The notes: generated by a model not told the origin, from the sequence alone. A stretch of 52,713 bases of DNA from Paracoccaceae bacterium (GCA_018223125.1 JAAEZA010000028.1:1-52713), one strand, 5' to 3'. Numbered from the stretch's first letter, positions 8,406 to 17,697 are shown. Translations and numbers: made by a program.

Positions 8406-9680
8406 ATGTCTGCCAAGCTTAAAAACAAGGGCGTTGTGCCCTCTATTACTGTGCCGGATGGCGGTAAATGGGCCACCACGGCCCGAAATGCAGCCGCTGA
8501 ACTGCTGACGGAAACAGGCCTGCCGCACCGTCGGGACGAATACTGGAAGTATACCGACCCGACAACGCTGACGGCCCCCGAAGCAACGCCTGCCGCCATT
8601 TTCAAGAGCGACGATCCACTGCCGTTTTCCGGTGTGGACGCGGTAAAGATCGTGTTTGTGGATGGCATCTATGACCCGTCACAATCCGATGCGCTGGAAC
8701 TGGCTGGTGTTGAAATCGAAACACTGGCAGATGCAGCGCAGAAGGATATTCACTGGGCCGGTTCGGTTTTTGGCGTGCTTGAGGGCAGGGGCCAGAGCCC
8801 GGTATCCCGTCCGCTGGCATCCTATAACACCGCGATGGCAGAACAGGGGTTCGTGATCCGTGCAACCGGCAAAGCGGCCAAGCCGGTCAGCTTTATCTAT
8901 CTGCACGAAAGCGAAACCTCCGACGCTGTGATCCATCACACGATCAAGCTGGACGAAGGGGCGGATCTGACGGTGCTGGAAAACGGTCCGGCTGCGGCGC
9001 GGATCAATGCGGTTATGGAAGTGGAGGTTGCGGATAACGCGGCGTTTCACCATGTACGCGCCCAAGGGCGGGATCACGAACGCCGCACGGCGACCCATAT
9101 CTTCGCGCGTCTTGGAGCTGAAAGCAGCTTCAAGTCCTTCACCCTGACTGTGAACGGCGTTCTGACACGCAATGATGCGATCATCGAATTTACCGGTGAC
9201 AACGCCCATGCCACTGTGGCGGGGGCCTGTGCCGGTGACGGTGCCTTCCATCATGACGACACCGTTTTCATCACCCATGATGCGGTGAACTGCGAAAGCC
9301 GTCAGGTGTTCAAGAAGGTTCTGCGCAACGGTGCCGTTGGTGTGTTTCAGGGCAAGATTCTGGTACAACCGGATGCCCAGAAGACAGACGGTTACCAGAT
9401 CAGCCAGGGTTTGATGCTGGACGAAAATTCGACCTTTCAGGCCAAGCCGGAACTGGAAATCTACGCGGACGACGTGGCTTGTTCCCATGGCTCTACCGTG
9501 GGTGCGATTGACGAGACGGCCCTGTTTTACCTCACCTCTCGCGGGATTCCCCATAAAGAGGCGCAGGACATGCTGACCCTCGCCTTCCTTGGTGAAGCCA
9601 TTGACGAAGTCGAAGACGATGCACTGGCTGATGACCTGCGCAGCCTGCTTCAGGGCTGGATGGCGCGGCGGCACGGCTGA
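8406..9680 (+). CDS. sufD: Fe-S cluster assembly subunit SufD
   Basis: Partner of SufB in the scaffold complex. It is 424 residues long with a right-handed beta-helix core typical of the family. His361 in CSHGSTVGAIDE corresponds to the essential His360 of E. coli SufD, which faces the SufB cysteine at the cluster-forming interface. ALFYLTSRGIP and the acidic C-terminal helix are family features. It starts directly after the sufC stop and ends in a TGATG overlap with a membrane protein gene, so all belong to one transcript. Confidence 0.96.
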   Translation: MSAKLKNKGVVPSITVPDGGKWATTARNAAAELLTETGLPHRRDEYWKYTDPTTLTAPEATPAAIFKSDDPLPFSGVDAVKIVFVDGIYDPSQSDALELAGVEIETLADAAQKDIHWAGSVFGVLEGRGQSPVSRPLASYNTAMAEQGFVIRATGKAAKPVSFIYLHESETSDAVIHHTIKLDEGADLTVLENGPAAARINAVMEVEVADNAAFHHVRAQGRDHERRTATHIFARLGAESSFKSFTLTVNGVLTRNDAIIEFTGDNAHATVAGACAGDGAFHHDDTVFITHDAVNCESRQVFKKVLRNGAVGVFQGKILVQPDAQKTDGYQISQGLMLDENSTFQAKPELEIYADDVACSHGSTVGAIDETALFYLTSRGIPHKEAQDMLTLAFLGEAIDEVEDDALADDLRSLLQGWMARRHG

Positions 9681-10177
9681 TGTCGTTGCTGGCAGATATT
9701 GGCGCGGCCTATCGCGGGCCACGCCGTGAAATGGCCCATCAGGTGTCGATCATGACGGAACCCCGCATCCTGATGCTGGGGTTTACCGCCTGTCTTTTGA
9801 ACTACGTCTCCCGGATGCCGGATCTGGCCGCGATTTCCTTTCTGGCAGAGGATGATCCGGCCATCATGCGCGCCCGCTTTGCGACTCTGTTCGTTTCTTC
9901 GGTGATCATGGGACCGCTGTTCCTCTATATCGTTGCCGCCTTATCCCATCTGGTGCTACGCCTTTTTGGCGGGCAGGCGACATGGCAGGAAGCGCGGCTT
10001 GCATTGATGTGGTCAGCGCTGGTCGCATCCCCACTGGTGCTTATCAGCGGCGCTTCCAAAGTCTTTGCGCCCCCTTCGGTTTTTTTGGTTGCCACACTGC
10101 TGACGGCTGTGGTCTTCTGCTGGCAATGGGCCTTATGTCTTGCAACAATCGAATTTCCCCGCAGGGTCACGGCCTGA
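9680..10177 (+). CDS. Yip1-like membrane protein 1 of the suf operon
   Basis: A 165-residue protein with a short amphipathic N-terminus and about four hydrophobic segments (roughly 32-50, 68-96, 112-128 and 132-155). The stretch RLFGGQATWQEARLALMW resembles the central motif of Yip1-domain proteins and recurs in weaker form in the next two genes. It starts inside the sufD stop (TGATG), so translation is coupled to the scaffold gene. No function is established for such proteins in Fe-S assembly. Membrane tethering of the machinery or an operon-linked transport role are guesses. Confidence 0.8.
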   Translation: MSLLADIGAAYRGPRREMAHQVSIMTEPRILMLGFTACLLNYVSRMPDLAAISFLAEDDPAIMRARFATLFVSSVIMGPLFLYIVAALSHLVLRLFGGQATWQEARLALMWSALVASPLVLISGASKVFAPPSVFLVATLLTAVVFCWQWALCLATIEFPRRVTA

Positions 10178-10216
10178 TTAAATGTTGATAAACAACATAA
10201 AAAGCAGAGCGGGCAC

Positions 10217-10882
10217 ATGACACATTCAGATGACGAATTCGAAGCCGGTCACGGCGTTTTCCAACTTGACCGCAATGGACTGGTTGATCGGATCAGCGAT
10301 GGCTGGCGCGACATGCGTGCCTCCACGCGACGTTTGTTGCGGGAAAAGCCCAGCGAAGGGCGGTTGATTTTCTACGTTCTCGTTTCAGATATGGTGTTCT
10401 TTGCCAGTTGGTCTTTGAAAACTCTGGTGGCACCGGCTTCTATTGCGGGTGGTATTATTTCCGCAGATAAAATCGGCCTTCTGATGATGGCTGCCCTGAT
10501 GTTGCGCACCGCATTGATGTATCTGTTTTCGCTGCTGGTGCAGGTTGTCGCCAAACTGTTCAAAGGGGCAGCGAACTGGAAGGATACACGCACGGCGGTA
10601 TTTTGGGGGGCTTTTGTCTCTGCACCCTTCGGTTTGGCGGCGGCTGTGATTGCGGCTGTTATGGGGATGTACGAGCCCGTGATGCCATTTCTGGGCAATA
10701 AATGGCTGGCTTTGCCTGTCTACTGGCTCGGACTGATCCCCTTCGTGTGGTATATTGCAGCAGCAACCGCAGAAGCGCATAAATTCCGGATGACAAGCCC
10801 GACATTCATGGCTATGTCGTTGTTCGCACTCGTTTTAACCGTTGCAACCTTGCTGGTCGGTGCAGGAGATATGATCGGATGA
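10217..10882 (+). CDS. Yip1-like membrane protein 2 of the suf operon
   Basis: A 221-residue protein with a roughly 55-residue polar N-terminus (basic, with RDMRASTRRLLREK) and about five hydrophobic segments after it. The motif KLFKGAANWKDTRTAVFW parallels that of the preceding gene (LFGG...W...R.A..W), which suggests paralogy. The first 39 bases after the previous stop contain no terminator, and the 3' end overlaps the next gene by four bases (ATGA). It belongs to the Yip1/YIPF-like superfamily by overall pattern. Its role in this operon is unknown. Confidence 0.8.
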   Translation: MTHSDDEFEAGHGVFQLDRNGLVDRISDGWRDMRASTRRLLREKPSEGRLIFYVLVSDMVFFASWSLKTLVAPASIAGGIISADKIGLLMMAALMLRTALMYLFSLLVQVVAKLFKGAANWKDTRTAVFWGAFVSAPFGLAAAVIAAVMGMYEPVMPFLGNKWLALPVYWLGLIPFVWYIAAATAEAHKFRMTSPTFMAMSLFALVLTVATLLVGAGDMIG

Positions 10883-11475
10883 CCCCACAGCGACTGATTG
10901 ACTTTGTGCCATTGGCAATCCAGTCGCTGACCCAACCAAGGGCCACGTTGCGCCAGATTCTTGCGATCCCTGCGCAGCGGAACGAGCTGATACTGGCCGG
11001 CTGGTTCGTGATCGTTCTCAACCTGATGTTTTCCCTATTGGCGGGGCTGCTGATTTATCCCGAAGCGGTGGCGCAGGCGGAAAGCCTGCCCCTTGGCAGC
11101 AGTGTTGTCATGCTGGCCCTGACATTGTTTGGCGGGGCTTTCCTGATGTATCGGATCGGCAAAGCCTTTGGCGGGACCGGTGATTTTGACAGCAGTCTGA
11201 AAACCGTGATCTGGCTGAACTTTATCCTGTTTCTCGTACAGATTCCGGTGCCATTTGCGACCCTTCACAGCGCCGAGACCTCCGGTCTTGTCATGCTTTT
11301 GGTGCTGATTGTTGCGATGATACAAATTACCGCGCAAGTGATGGAGCTTCACGGCTTTACCAAAGTCATGCCCGTGTTACTTGGTATCATCGGGGTGCAA
11401 CTTGCGCTCGGGTTCGTGATGCTGGTTGTGTTCGGCATTATGGGCGCCTCAATACCAATGCAAACGGTGAAATGA
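10879..11475 (+). CDS. Yip1-like membrane protein 3 of the suf operon
   Basis: A 198-residue membrane protein. TPQRLIDFVPLAIQSLTQPR followed by a helix and about five hydrophobic segments is a usual layout for bacterial Yip1-domain proteins, in which a short cytoplasmic N-terminus precedes the domain. The FGGTGDFDSSLKTVIW segment is the counterpart of the motifs in the two preceding genes. It overlaps both neighbours by four bases (ATGA), so it is co-translated with the previous gene and with sufS. No catalytic residues are evident. Confidence 0.82.
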   Translation: MTPQRLIDFVPLAIQSLTQPRATLRQILAIPAQRNELILAGWFVIVLNLMFSLLAGLLIYPEAVAQAESLPLGSSVVMLALTLFGGAFLMYRIGKAFGGTGDFDSSLKTVIWLNFILFLVQIPVPFATLHSAETSGLVMLLVLIVAMIQITAQVMELHGFTKVMPVLLGIIGVQLALGFVMLVVFGIMGASIPMQTVK

Positions 11476-12698
11476 CCATGTACGACGTCCAGAAAATCCG
11501 CGCCGACTTTCCCATTCTGAAACGGGAGGTTAATGGCAAGCCGCTGGTCTATCTTGACAACGGTGCATCCGCCCAGAAGCCGCAAGCGGTGATTGATGCG
11601 GTGACGCGGGGCTATGCCGAAGATTACGCGAATGTGCACCGTGGCCTGCACTACCTTTCGAACCTGTCGACAGAAAAATATGAAGCCGTGCGCGGAACGA
11701 TCAAAACCTTTTTGAACGCCGCCCATGAGGATGAAATCCTGTTTAACTCCGGCACAACCGAAGGGATCAATCTGGTCAGCTACGGTTGGGCAGCACCCCG
11801 TTTGCAGGCTGGTGACGAAATTATTCTGTCAGTGATGGAGCATCACGCCAATATCGTACCATGGCATTTTCTGCGGGAACGTCAGGGCGTGGTTCTGAAA
11901 TGGGTGGATACGGACGTTAACGGTGATCTCGATCCGCAGGCGGTGATTGATGCGATCACGCCGAAAACCAAACTGATTGCGATCACCCATATGTCAAATG
12001 TGATGGGCACGGTGGTCGATGTGAAAACCATCACAAGGGCCGCCCGCGAAATGGGTGTTCCTGTGCTGGTAGACGGATCGCAGTCTGCGGTGCATATGCC
12101 GGTTGATGTGCAGGACATCGGCGCGGATTTCTTCGCGATTACCGGTCACAAGCTTTATGGCCCGTCTTCTTCCGGTGCGATCTACATCAGCCGCGCGCGT
12201 CAGGCCGAGATGCGTCCCTTTTTTGGTGGCGGCGATATGATCCGCACGGTGGCCAAGGATGCTGTGACCTATAATGATCCACCTCACAAGTTTGAGGCAG
12301 GCACGCCCGGGATCGTCCAGATGATCGGCCTTGGTGCTGCGCTGGAATATATGATGGGCGTGGGAATGGAGAATATTTCCGCCCATGAAACCGCCCTGCG
12401 GGATTATGCGCAGGAAAAGCTGAGCGGGTTGAACTGGCTGAACATTCAGGGCAATTCAAAGACCAAAGGCGCGATTTTTTCCTTCACTCTGGAAGGTGCG
12501 GCCCATCCCCATGACATTTCCACGGTCGTGGACCAGCGGGGGATCGCGGTGCGGGCAGGGCACCATTGTGCGCAGCCATTGATGGAGCATCTTGGTGTCT
12601 CCGCCACATGTCGTGCCTCTTTCGGGATGTACAACACCACCGAAGAAGTGGACAAGCTGGTGAGTGCGCTGGAGCTTTGTAACGAGCTTTTCAACTGA
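11472..12698 (+). CDS. sufS: Cysteine desulfurase SufS
   Basis: Type II cysteine desulfurase that supplies persulfide to the SUF machinery. It has 408 residues. The PLP lysine is Lys227 (ITGHKLYGPSS), cofactor residues Asp201 and Gln204 lie in VDGSQSAVH, and the catalytic cysteine is Cys366 in RAGHHCAQPL, the sequence typical of SufS/CsdA. A second in-frame ATG at 11478 (MYDVQK) is an equally good start. SufS normally needs a SufE or SufU partner. Neither is in this locus, nor is sufA or sufT, so those must be elsewhere if present. It is the last gene of the operon. Confidence 0.96.
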   Translation: MTMYDVQKIRADFPILKREVNGKPLVYLDNGASAQKPQAVIDAVTRGYAEDYANVHRGLHYLSNLSTEKYEAVRGTIKTFLNAAHEDEILFNSGTTEGINLVSYGWAAPRLQAGDEIILSVMEHHANIVPWHFLRERQGVVLKWVDTDVNGDLDPQAVIDAITPKTKLIAITHMSNVMGTVVDVKTITRAAREMGVPVLVDGSQSAVHMPVDVQDIGADFFAITGHKLYGPSSSGAIYISRARQAEMRPFFGGGDMIRTVAKDAVTYNDPPHKFEAGTPGIVQMIGLGAALEYMMGVGMENISAHETALRDYAQEKLSGLNWLNIQGNSKTKGAIFSFTLEGAAHPHDISTVVDQRGIAVRAGHHCAQPLMEHLGVSATCRASFGMYNTTEEVDKLVSALELCNELFN

Positions 12699-12729
12699 TC
12701 TGTCAGTTCCCGCTGCCAGTGTCCCCGTT

Positions 12730-12752
12730 GGATATTTGAACCAAAAAGAGAC
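12730..12752 (+). repeat. Short interspersed element, copy 3
   Basis: GGATATTT, three bases, CC, then AAAAAGAGAC, 31 bases after the sufS stop. It matches the elements at 3541-3562 and 4957-4980. Confidence 0.45.
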
Positions 12753-12762
12753 TATGTTCGCT

Positions 12763-12830
12763 CTTAACGTTAAGCGGCTTGCGTGACGCGTTTCTAACGG
12801 TGTAATGCTGTGGAAGGTATTTCACGTTAG
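12763..12830 (+). promoter_or_regulatory. Candidate LacI-type operators upstream of the regulator gene
   Basis: A perfect 12-bp palindrome CTTAACGTTAAG (12763-12774) has the central CG typical of LacI-family operators. A second pair of half-sites, CTAACG (12794-12799) and CGTTAG (12825-12830), lies closer to the start. Together they suggest autoregulation of the gene at 12839, possibly with looping. Confidence 0.5.
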
Positions 12831-12838
12831 GACAGATC

Positions 12839-13843
12839 ATGGCGCGCAGGCCGACACTCAAAGATATTTCAGAGCTTGCAAATGTAAGCGAAATGACGGC
12901 CAGCCGTGTTTTGCGCGGCAAGGGGGAAGCCTCTGCTGTTACGCGGGAGCGGGTTCTTGCGGCTGCAAAATCAGTTGGTTACGTACCAAACCGGATCGCC
13001 GGATCGCTGAGTTCCAAATCTGTGGATCTTGTCGGTGTTGTGGTTCCCTCTATCAGCAGCTTTGTTTTCGCTGAAGTGTTAACAGGTCTGTCTAACGTCC
13101 TGAAAACCACGACGATGCAACCGGTATTCGGTGTTTCGGATTACGATCTGGAAACCGAAGAAACCGTTATCCGTGAAATGCTGAGCTGGCAGCCGAAAGG
13201 ACTGGTTGTGGCCGGTCTGGAGCACACGGATGCAGCCCGTAAAATGATGCAGAATGCCGGTATTCCTGTCGTGGAAATTATGGACGTGGACGGAGAACCG
13301 GTTGATTTGAATGTGGGCGTGTCCCACCGGCGGGCCGGATACGAGACGGGTAAGGCGATTCTGGAACGCGGATATAAGAAGCTTGGTTTTATCGGGACGA
13401 AATATCCGCTGGATCATCGGGCGGCAAAACGGTTTCAGGGGTTTCAACAGGCTCTTGCCGAGGCAAATGTGATGCTGGCGGATCAGGAGCTTTATACCGG
13501 CGGGTCTACCCTGCTACTCGGGCGGCAGCTTACCGAGAAGCTGCTGGAACGAACACCGGATCTGGATATGATCTATTATTCTTCTGATACCATGTCTTGT
13601 GGTGGTTTGATGCACTGCATCATGAATAATATTTCCGTGCCGGACCAGTTGGGGCTGGCCGGGTTCAACGGTCTGGACCTGCGGCACGGGATGCCGATGC
13701 TGACCGCTACGATGAATGCATATCGCTTTGAAATCGGGAAACGGGCGGCGCAACTGATCCTTGAACATGAACAGGCGGACTATCGCGCTGTGCGTCAGGT
13801 GATCGAGTTCAAGCCCGACGTGGAGCCTGGCGACACGCTCTGA
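12839..13843 (+). CDS. LacI-family transcriptional regulator
   Basis: A 334-residue LacI/GalR repressor. The N-terminal helix-turn-helix covers about residues 5-27 (TLKDISELANVSEMTASRVL), followed by a hinge helix region (VPNRIAGSLSSK) and a periplasmic-binding-protein-like sensor domain. The sensor, with GYETGKAILERGYKKLGFIG and a C-terminal GLAGFNGLDL segment, is reminiscent of gluconate-type GntR regulators, but the ligand cannot be named. No sugar catabolic or transport gene is adjacent, so its targets are elsewhere or it is only autoregulated. It ends at a hairpin shared with glnA. Confidence 0.92.
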   Translation: MARRPTLKDISELANVSEMTASRVLRGKGEASAVTRERVLAAAKSVGYVPNRIAGSLSSKSVDLVGVVVPSISSFVFAEVLTGLSNVLKTTTMQPVFGVSDYDLETEETVIREMLSWQPKGLVVAGLEHTDAARKMMQNAGIPVVEIMDVDGEPVDLNVGVSHRRAGYETGKAILERGYKKLGFIGTKYPLDHRAAKRFQGFQQALAEANVMLADQELYTGGSTLLLGRQLTEKLLERTPDLDMIYYSSDTMSCGGLMHCIMNNISVPDQLGLAGFNGLDLRHGMPMLTATMNAYRFEIGKRAAQLILEHEQADYRAVRQVIEFKPDVEPGDTL

Positions 13844-13854
13844 CCTTATCCCAT

Positions 13855-13880
13855 AAAAAAGGCGCCCCGACGGAGCGCCT
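13855..13880. terminator. Bidirectional terminator between the LacI regulator and glnA
   Basis: AAAAAAGGCGC, an 8-9-base loop, then GCGCCTTTTCTTTT. A-run and T-run flank the GC stem, so it can serve both convergent genes. Confidence 0.85.
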
Positions 13881-13900
13881 TTTCTTTTAATGTCAGCAGA

Positions 13901-15307
13901 TTAGCAGCTGTAGTACATACCGAACTCAACAGGGTGCGGAGTGTGCTCGTAGTTGTAAACTTCGTCCCATTTCAGCGCGATGTACCCTTCGATCTGGTCG
14001 CGGGTGAAGACGCCGCCTTCCAGCAGGAAGTCCATGTCTTTTTCCAGCTCTTCCAGAGCTTCACGCAGGGATGCGCAAACTGTCGGGATTTCGGCCAGTT
14101 CTTCCGGTGGCAGGTCATAGAGGTCTTTGTCCTGCGCTTCGCCCGGGTTGATCTTGTTTTTGATACCGTCAAGGCCAGCCATCAGCAGGGCAGAGAAGCA
14201 GAGGTACGGGTTTGCAGCCGGATCAGGGAAGCGGGCTTCAACACGTTTCGCTTTAGGGGATTCTGTCCATGGGATGCGCACACAACCGGAACGGTTGCTT
14301 GCAGAGTAGGCGCGCAGAACAGGGGCTTCAAAGCCCGGGATCAGACGCTTGTAGCTGTTGGTGGACGGGTTGGTGAAAGCATTCAGCGCTTTGGCGTGCT
14401 TCAGGATACCGCCGATGAACCACAGGGCCTCATCCGACAGGTCGGCGTATTTGTCGCCTGCGAACAACGGCTTGCCGTCTTTCCAGATGGACATGTTCAC
14501 GTGCATACCTGTGCCGTTATCGCCGGAAATCGGCTTTGGCATGAAGGTTGCGGATTTACCGTAGGCGTGTGCTACGTTGTGAACGATGTATTTGTACTTC
14601 TGCAGCTCGTCCGCTTGCTTGGTAAGTGTACCGAAGACAAGGCCGAGTTCGTGCTGACAGGATGCAACTTCGTGGTGGTGCTTGTCCACTTTCATCCCGA
14701 TGGATTTCATGGTGGAGAGCATTTCGGAGCGCAGATCATGGGAACTGTCGGTCGGGTTCACAGGGAAGTAGCCGCCCTTGACGCCCGGACGGTGACCCAT
14801 GTTGCCCATCTCGTAGGATGTGTCGGTGTTCCAGGATGCATCAGCCGCATCAACTTCGTAGGATACTTTGTTGATTGTGTTGGAGAAACGCACATCATCA
14901 AACAGGAAGAATTCAGCTTCCGGTCCGAAGAAGGACTGATCACCAATGCCGGATGCTACAAGGTAAGCTTCCGCACGTTCAGCAGTGGAACGCGGGTCAC
15001 GGCCATAGGATGCGCCAGTGTCAGGCTCGACAATGGAACAGTGGATGCAAAGCGTTTTTTCTGCGTAGAACGGATCGATATAGGCGGACGTCGTGTCCGG
15101 CATCAGTTTCATGTCGGAATCATCGATGGATTTCCAGCCAGCGATGGAAGAACCGTCAAACATGAAGCCTTCTTCGAACCATTCTTCGTCAATTTCGTCA
15201 ATGATCACAGTGACGTGCTGCAGTTTCCCGCGCGGATCGGTAAAGCGGACGTCGACGTAGGCCACGTCTTCGTCTGCGATCAATTTCATGACGTCGTTTA
15301 CACTCAT
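13901..15307 (-). CDS. glnA: Glutamine synthetase type I
   Basis: Cytoplasmic dodecameric enzyme joining ammonia and glutamate with ATP. From the ATG at 15307 the protein has 468 residues. [11 protein letters not shown] (48-58) and the [11 protein letters not shown] active-site stretch are family marks. Tyr397 in DLYDLPPEE is the adenylylation site, so GlnE-type control is expected. GAGGAATG precedes the chosen start; an upstream in-frame ATG at 15349 would only add residues not found in the family. It lies 50 bases downstream of glnB, the arrangement known as the glnBA operon in Rhodobacter, and should respond to nitrogen through PII and NtrC. Confidence 0.97.
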   Translation of the reverse strand: MSVNDVMKLIADEDVAYVDVRFTDPRGKLQHVTVIIDEIDEEWFEEGFMFDGSSIAGWKSIDDSDMKLMPDTTSAYIDPFYAEKTLCIHCSIVEPDTGASYGRDPRSTAERAEAYLVASGIGDQSFFGPEAEFFLFDDVRFSNTINKVSYEVDAADASWNTDTSYEMGNMGHRPGVKGGYFPVNPTDSSHDLRSEMLSTMKSIGMKVDKHHHEVASCQHELGLVFGTLTKQADELQKYKYIVHNVAHAYGKSATFMPKPISGDNGTGMHVNMSIWKDGKPLFAGDKYADLSDEALWFIGGILKHAKALNAFTNPSTNSYKRLIPGFEAPVLRAYSASNRSGCVRIPWTESPKAKRVEARFPDPAANPYLCFSALLMAGLDGIKNKINPGEAQDKDLYDLPPEELAEIPTVCASLREALEELEKDMDFLLEGGVFTRDQIEGYIALKWDEVYNYEHTPHPVEFGMYYSC

Positions 15308-15357
15308 TTTAACATTCCTCGTTAGTGTTGTTCGTGTTGGATGGATCAAAGCCTCTG

Positions 15358-15708
<351 letters not shown>

Positions 15709-15744
15709 TCAGTGCGTTTGTCTCAACTAGGGTACAAATAGGGT

Positions 15745-15761
15745 TTGCCCAGTCTTGGCAA
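15745..15761 (-). promoter_or_regulatory. Candidate operator/promoter site upstream of glnB
   Basis: A perfect inverted repeat TTGCC-N7-GGCAA lies 49 bases upstream of the glnB ATG. The spacing and half-sites are of the kind bound by NtrC-type activators. In Rhodobacter, glnBA is a known NtrC target. The right half on the minus strand could also act as a -35-like TTGCCA. Confidence 0.4.
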
Positions 15762-15860
15762 TTGAACGGGAATGGCGTGTAGTAGGATGGGAAATGAAAC
15801 CTTGATTGATGCCTACAAATTAGGCGAAGCGATTAAATTGTGTGCAGGTTTGGAAGATGT

Positions 15861-17486
15861 ATGCGGGAATTGGTAAGCGCTGCGCAAATGCGCGCGATCG
15901 AGAAGAAAGCAATCTCCGTCGGGGACGTCACCGGACTGGACCTGATGGAGCGTGCGGGCGAAGGACTGGTTTCTGCTGTGCTGGAATGCTGGCCGGTATT
16001 TACCAACGGTAAGCACAGGGCCGTGGTTTTATGTGGTCCCGGTAACAATGGCGGGGACGGGTTTGTTGTTGCACGCCTGTTGGCCGCGTTGGACTGGACG
16101 GTGGAAGTTTACTTTGAAGGTGCGCCGGACACCATGCAACCGGAAGCGCGGCGCAATCTGGGGCGGTGGTCCGAAATTGGTTCTGTGTCGCCTTTGTCCG
16201 GAGTGTTCCGAAGCAATTTACTGACGGATCACTCGGATCAGGGGCCAACTTTGATCGTGGATGCCATATTTGGCACTGGCCTGTCGCGGCCTGTGGGTGC
16301 TCCTTGGGTCGAAGTCATTGAGTTTTTAACCGCCGCAGAATGGAGGTCGCGTGTACATGTAGTGGCTGTCGATATACCATCCGGCATCTGTTCTGACAGC
16401 GGCAGGGTTCTCGGGGCGGGCCTTCCTTCGGATCTAACCGTTACATTTCACAGGGCAAAGACCGGGCATTACCTTGCTGACGGAGCGGACTATTGCGGGC
16501 GACTCGACATCCGGTCTATCGGGCTTGACGATCGGACAGGTGAAGCGTCCAGCGGAATGACCGCATTGATTTCATACCCACGCCAGACACCTCTGTTTGA
16601 AAAGGGGTATGACGCCAGACAGGGTTTCAAGGCAGGGCGTGGAAGGTCCCGTCACAAATTTGACCACGGTCATGCCCTTGTATGCTCCGGTCCTGCCGCC
16701 AAAACCGGTGCGGCCCGCCTCTCCGCACGCGCAGCCCTGCGCATCGGGGCAGGATTGGTCACTATAGCAAGCCCGCAAGATGCCATGACAGAGAATAGCG
16801 CCCAACTAACGGCAGTAATGCTGAAGCAGGCTGACACAGCTAATGATATCGAAAATTTGCTATCGGATGATCGGATCTCCTCTGTCTGTATCGGCCCGGG
16901 ATTTTCCCGCCTGTCCGCCGGTGGCGGGCTTGATCACAAACATACCAGGCAAGTCGTTAAAACTGTGTTACGCGCCAAGCGGAAGACGGTTCTTGATGCG
17001 GATGCGCTTTCCGCTTTTGCAGAGGATCCGCAAGACCTGTTCGCCGCCCTGCACGAACTTTGTGTAATGACGCCCCACGAAGGGGAATTCAGGCGGTTAT
17101 TTCCCGATATTCACGGGCAATTGCATGAACCTGCAACGAAGGGGCCGGCCTATAGCAAGATTGATGCAGCCAGACAGGCAGCTTTAAGGGCCGGCTGCGT
17201 TGTTCTGTTGAAGGGGCCGGATACTGTGGTTGCAGAACCAACAGGCAAAACAGCAATTCATGCGGCACAGTATGACCGCGCCGCGCCCTGGTTGGCCACT
17301 GCCGGTTCCGGCGATGTTCTGGCCGGATTTATCTGCGGCTTGCTGGCCCGCGGCCGAAGCGTATTTGATGCCGCGCAACAAGCCGCATGGCTGCACACGG
17401 AATGCGCAAGATTTTTTGGGCCGGGACTGATTGCAGAAGACCTGCCGGAAGTCTTACCCGACGTCCTGCGCAGGATCGGCGGTTAA
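15861..17486 (+). CDS. nnr: Bifunctional NAD(P)H-hydrate epimerase / ADP-dependent dehydratase
   Basis: Repairs hydrated NAD(P)H. The N-terminal YjeF_N domain (about 1-215) epimerises the hydrate: VLCGPGNNGGDGFVVARLL at 57-75, DAIFGTGLSRPV at 134-145, VDIPSG at 170-175. The C-terminal carbohydrate-kinase-like domain (about 225-541) dehydrates it using ADP: GPGFS near residue 345 and the catalytic GSGDVLAG at 482-489. Length is 541 from the ATG at 15861. A GTG seven codons upstream (15840) is possible, but MRELVSAAQMRAIEK is the usual family start. It is divergent from glnB. Confidence 0.94.
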   Translation: MRELVSAAQMRAIEKKAISVGDVTGLDLMERAGEGLVSAVLECWPVFTNGKHRAVVLCGPGNNGGDGFVVARLLAALDWTVEVYFEGAPDTMQPEARRNLGRWSEIGSVSPLSGVFRSNLLTDHSDQGPTLIVDAIFGTGLSRPVGAPWVEVIEFLTAAEWRSRVHVVAVDIPSGICSDSGRVLGAGLPSDLTVTFHRAKTGHYLADGADYCGRLDIRSIGLDDRTGEASSGMTALISYPRQTPLFEKGYDARQGFKAGRGRSRHKFDHGHALVCSGPAAKTGAARLSARAALRIGAGLVTIASPQDAMTENSAQLTAVMLKQADTANDIENLLSDDRISSVCIGPGFSRLSAGGGLDHKHTRQVVKTVLRAKRKTVLDADALSAFAEDPQDLFAALHELCVMTPHEGEFRRLFPDIHGQLHEPATKGPAYSKIDAARQAALRAGCVVLLKGPDTVVAEPTGKTAIHAAQYDRAAPWLATAGSGDVLAGFICGLLARGRSVFDAAQQAAWLHTECARFFGPGLIAEDLPEVLPDVLRRIGG

Positions 17487-17566
17487 CAACCATAGAGCAG
17501 CGCTGATTCCCCTGAAAGTTTTTTCGAGTTTGCTTGTGAAAGGTTAAAATTCTGGAAATTCACGCC

Positions 17567-17584
17567 GCCCGTTGTTTTACGGGC
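17567..17584 (+). terminator. Weak hairpin after nnr
   Basis: GCCCGT-TGTTTT-ACGGGC forms a perfect 6-bp stem 80 bases after the nnr stop, without a following T-run. It may end the nnr transcript or be a 3' stabiliser. The rest of 17487-17697 shows no coding potential. Confidence 0.35.
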
Positions 17585-17697
17585 TGTAATTGGCGGCCAC
17601 CCGCCCGTTTTTACGCATTTTCCACTCGCCAAGGGCTGAAACACTTGTTAGAAGGGCGCCGGAATTGCGGGCAGTCCTTGGGCTGCCCTTGAGTTTT

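Noticed and set aside
9680-11475. The three membrane genes as a transposed insertion into the suf operon
   Set aside because: Overlapping start/stop codons on both sides and ordinary codon use indicate long-standing membership, and no terminal repeats are present.
13934-15325. 463-codon open frame antisense to glnA
   Set aside because: It mirrors glnA codon use, shows no motif or ribosome-binding site, and glnA is certain.
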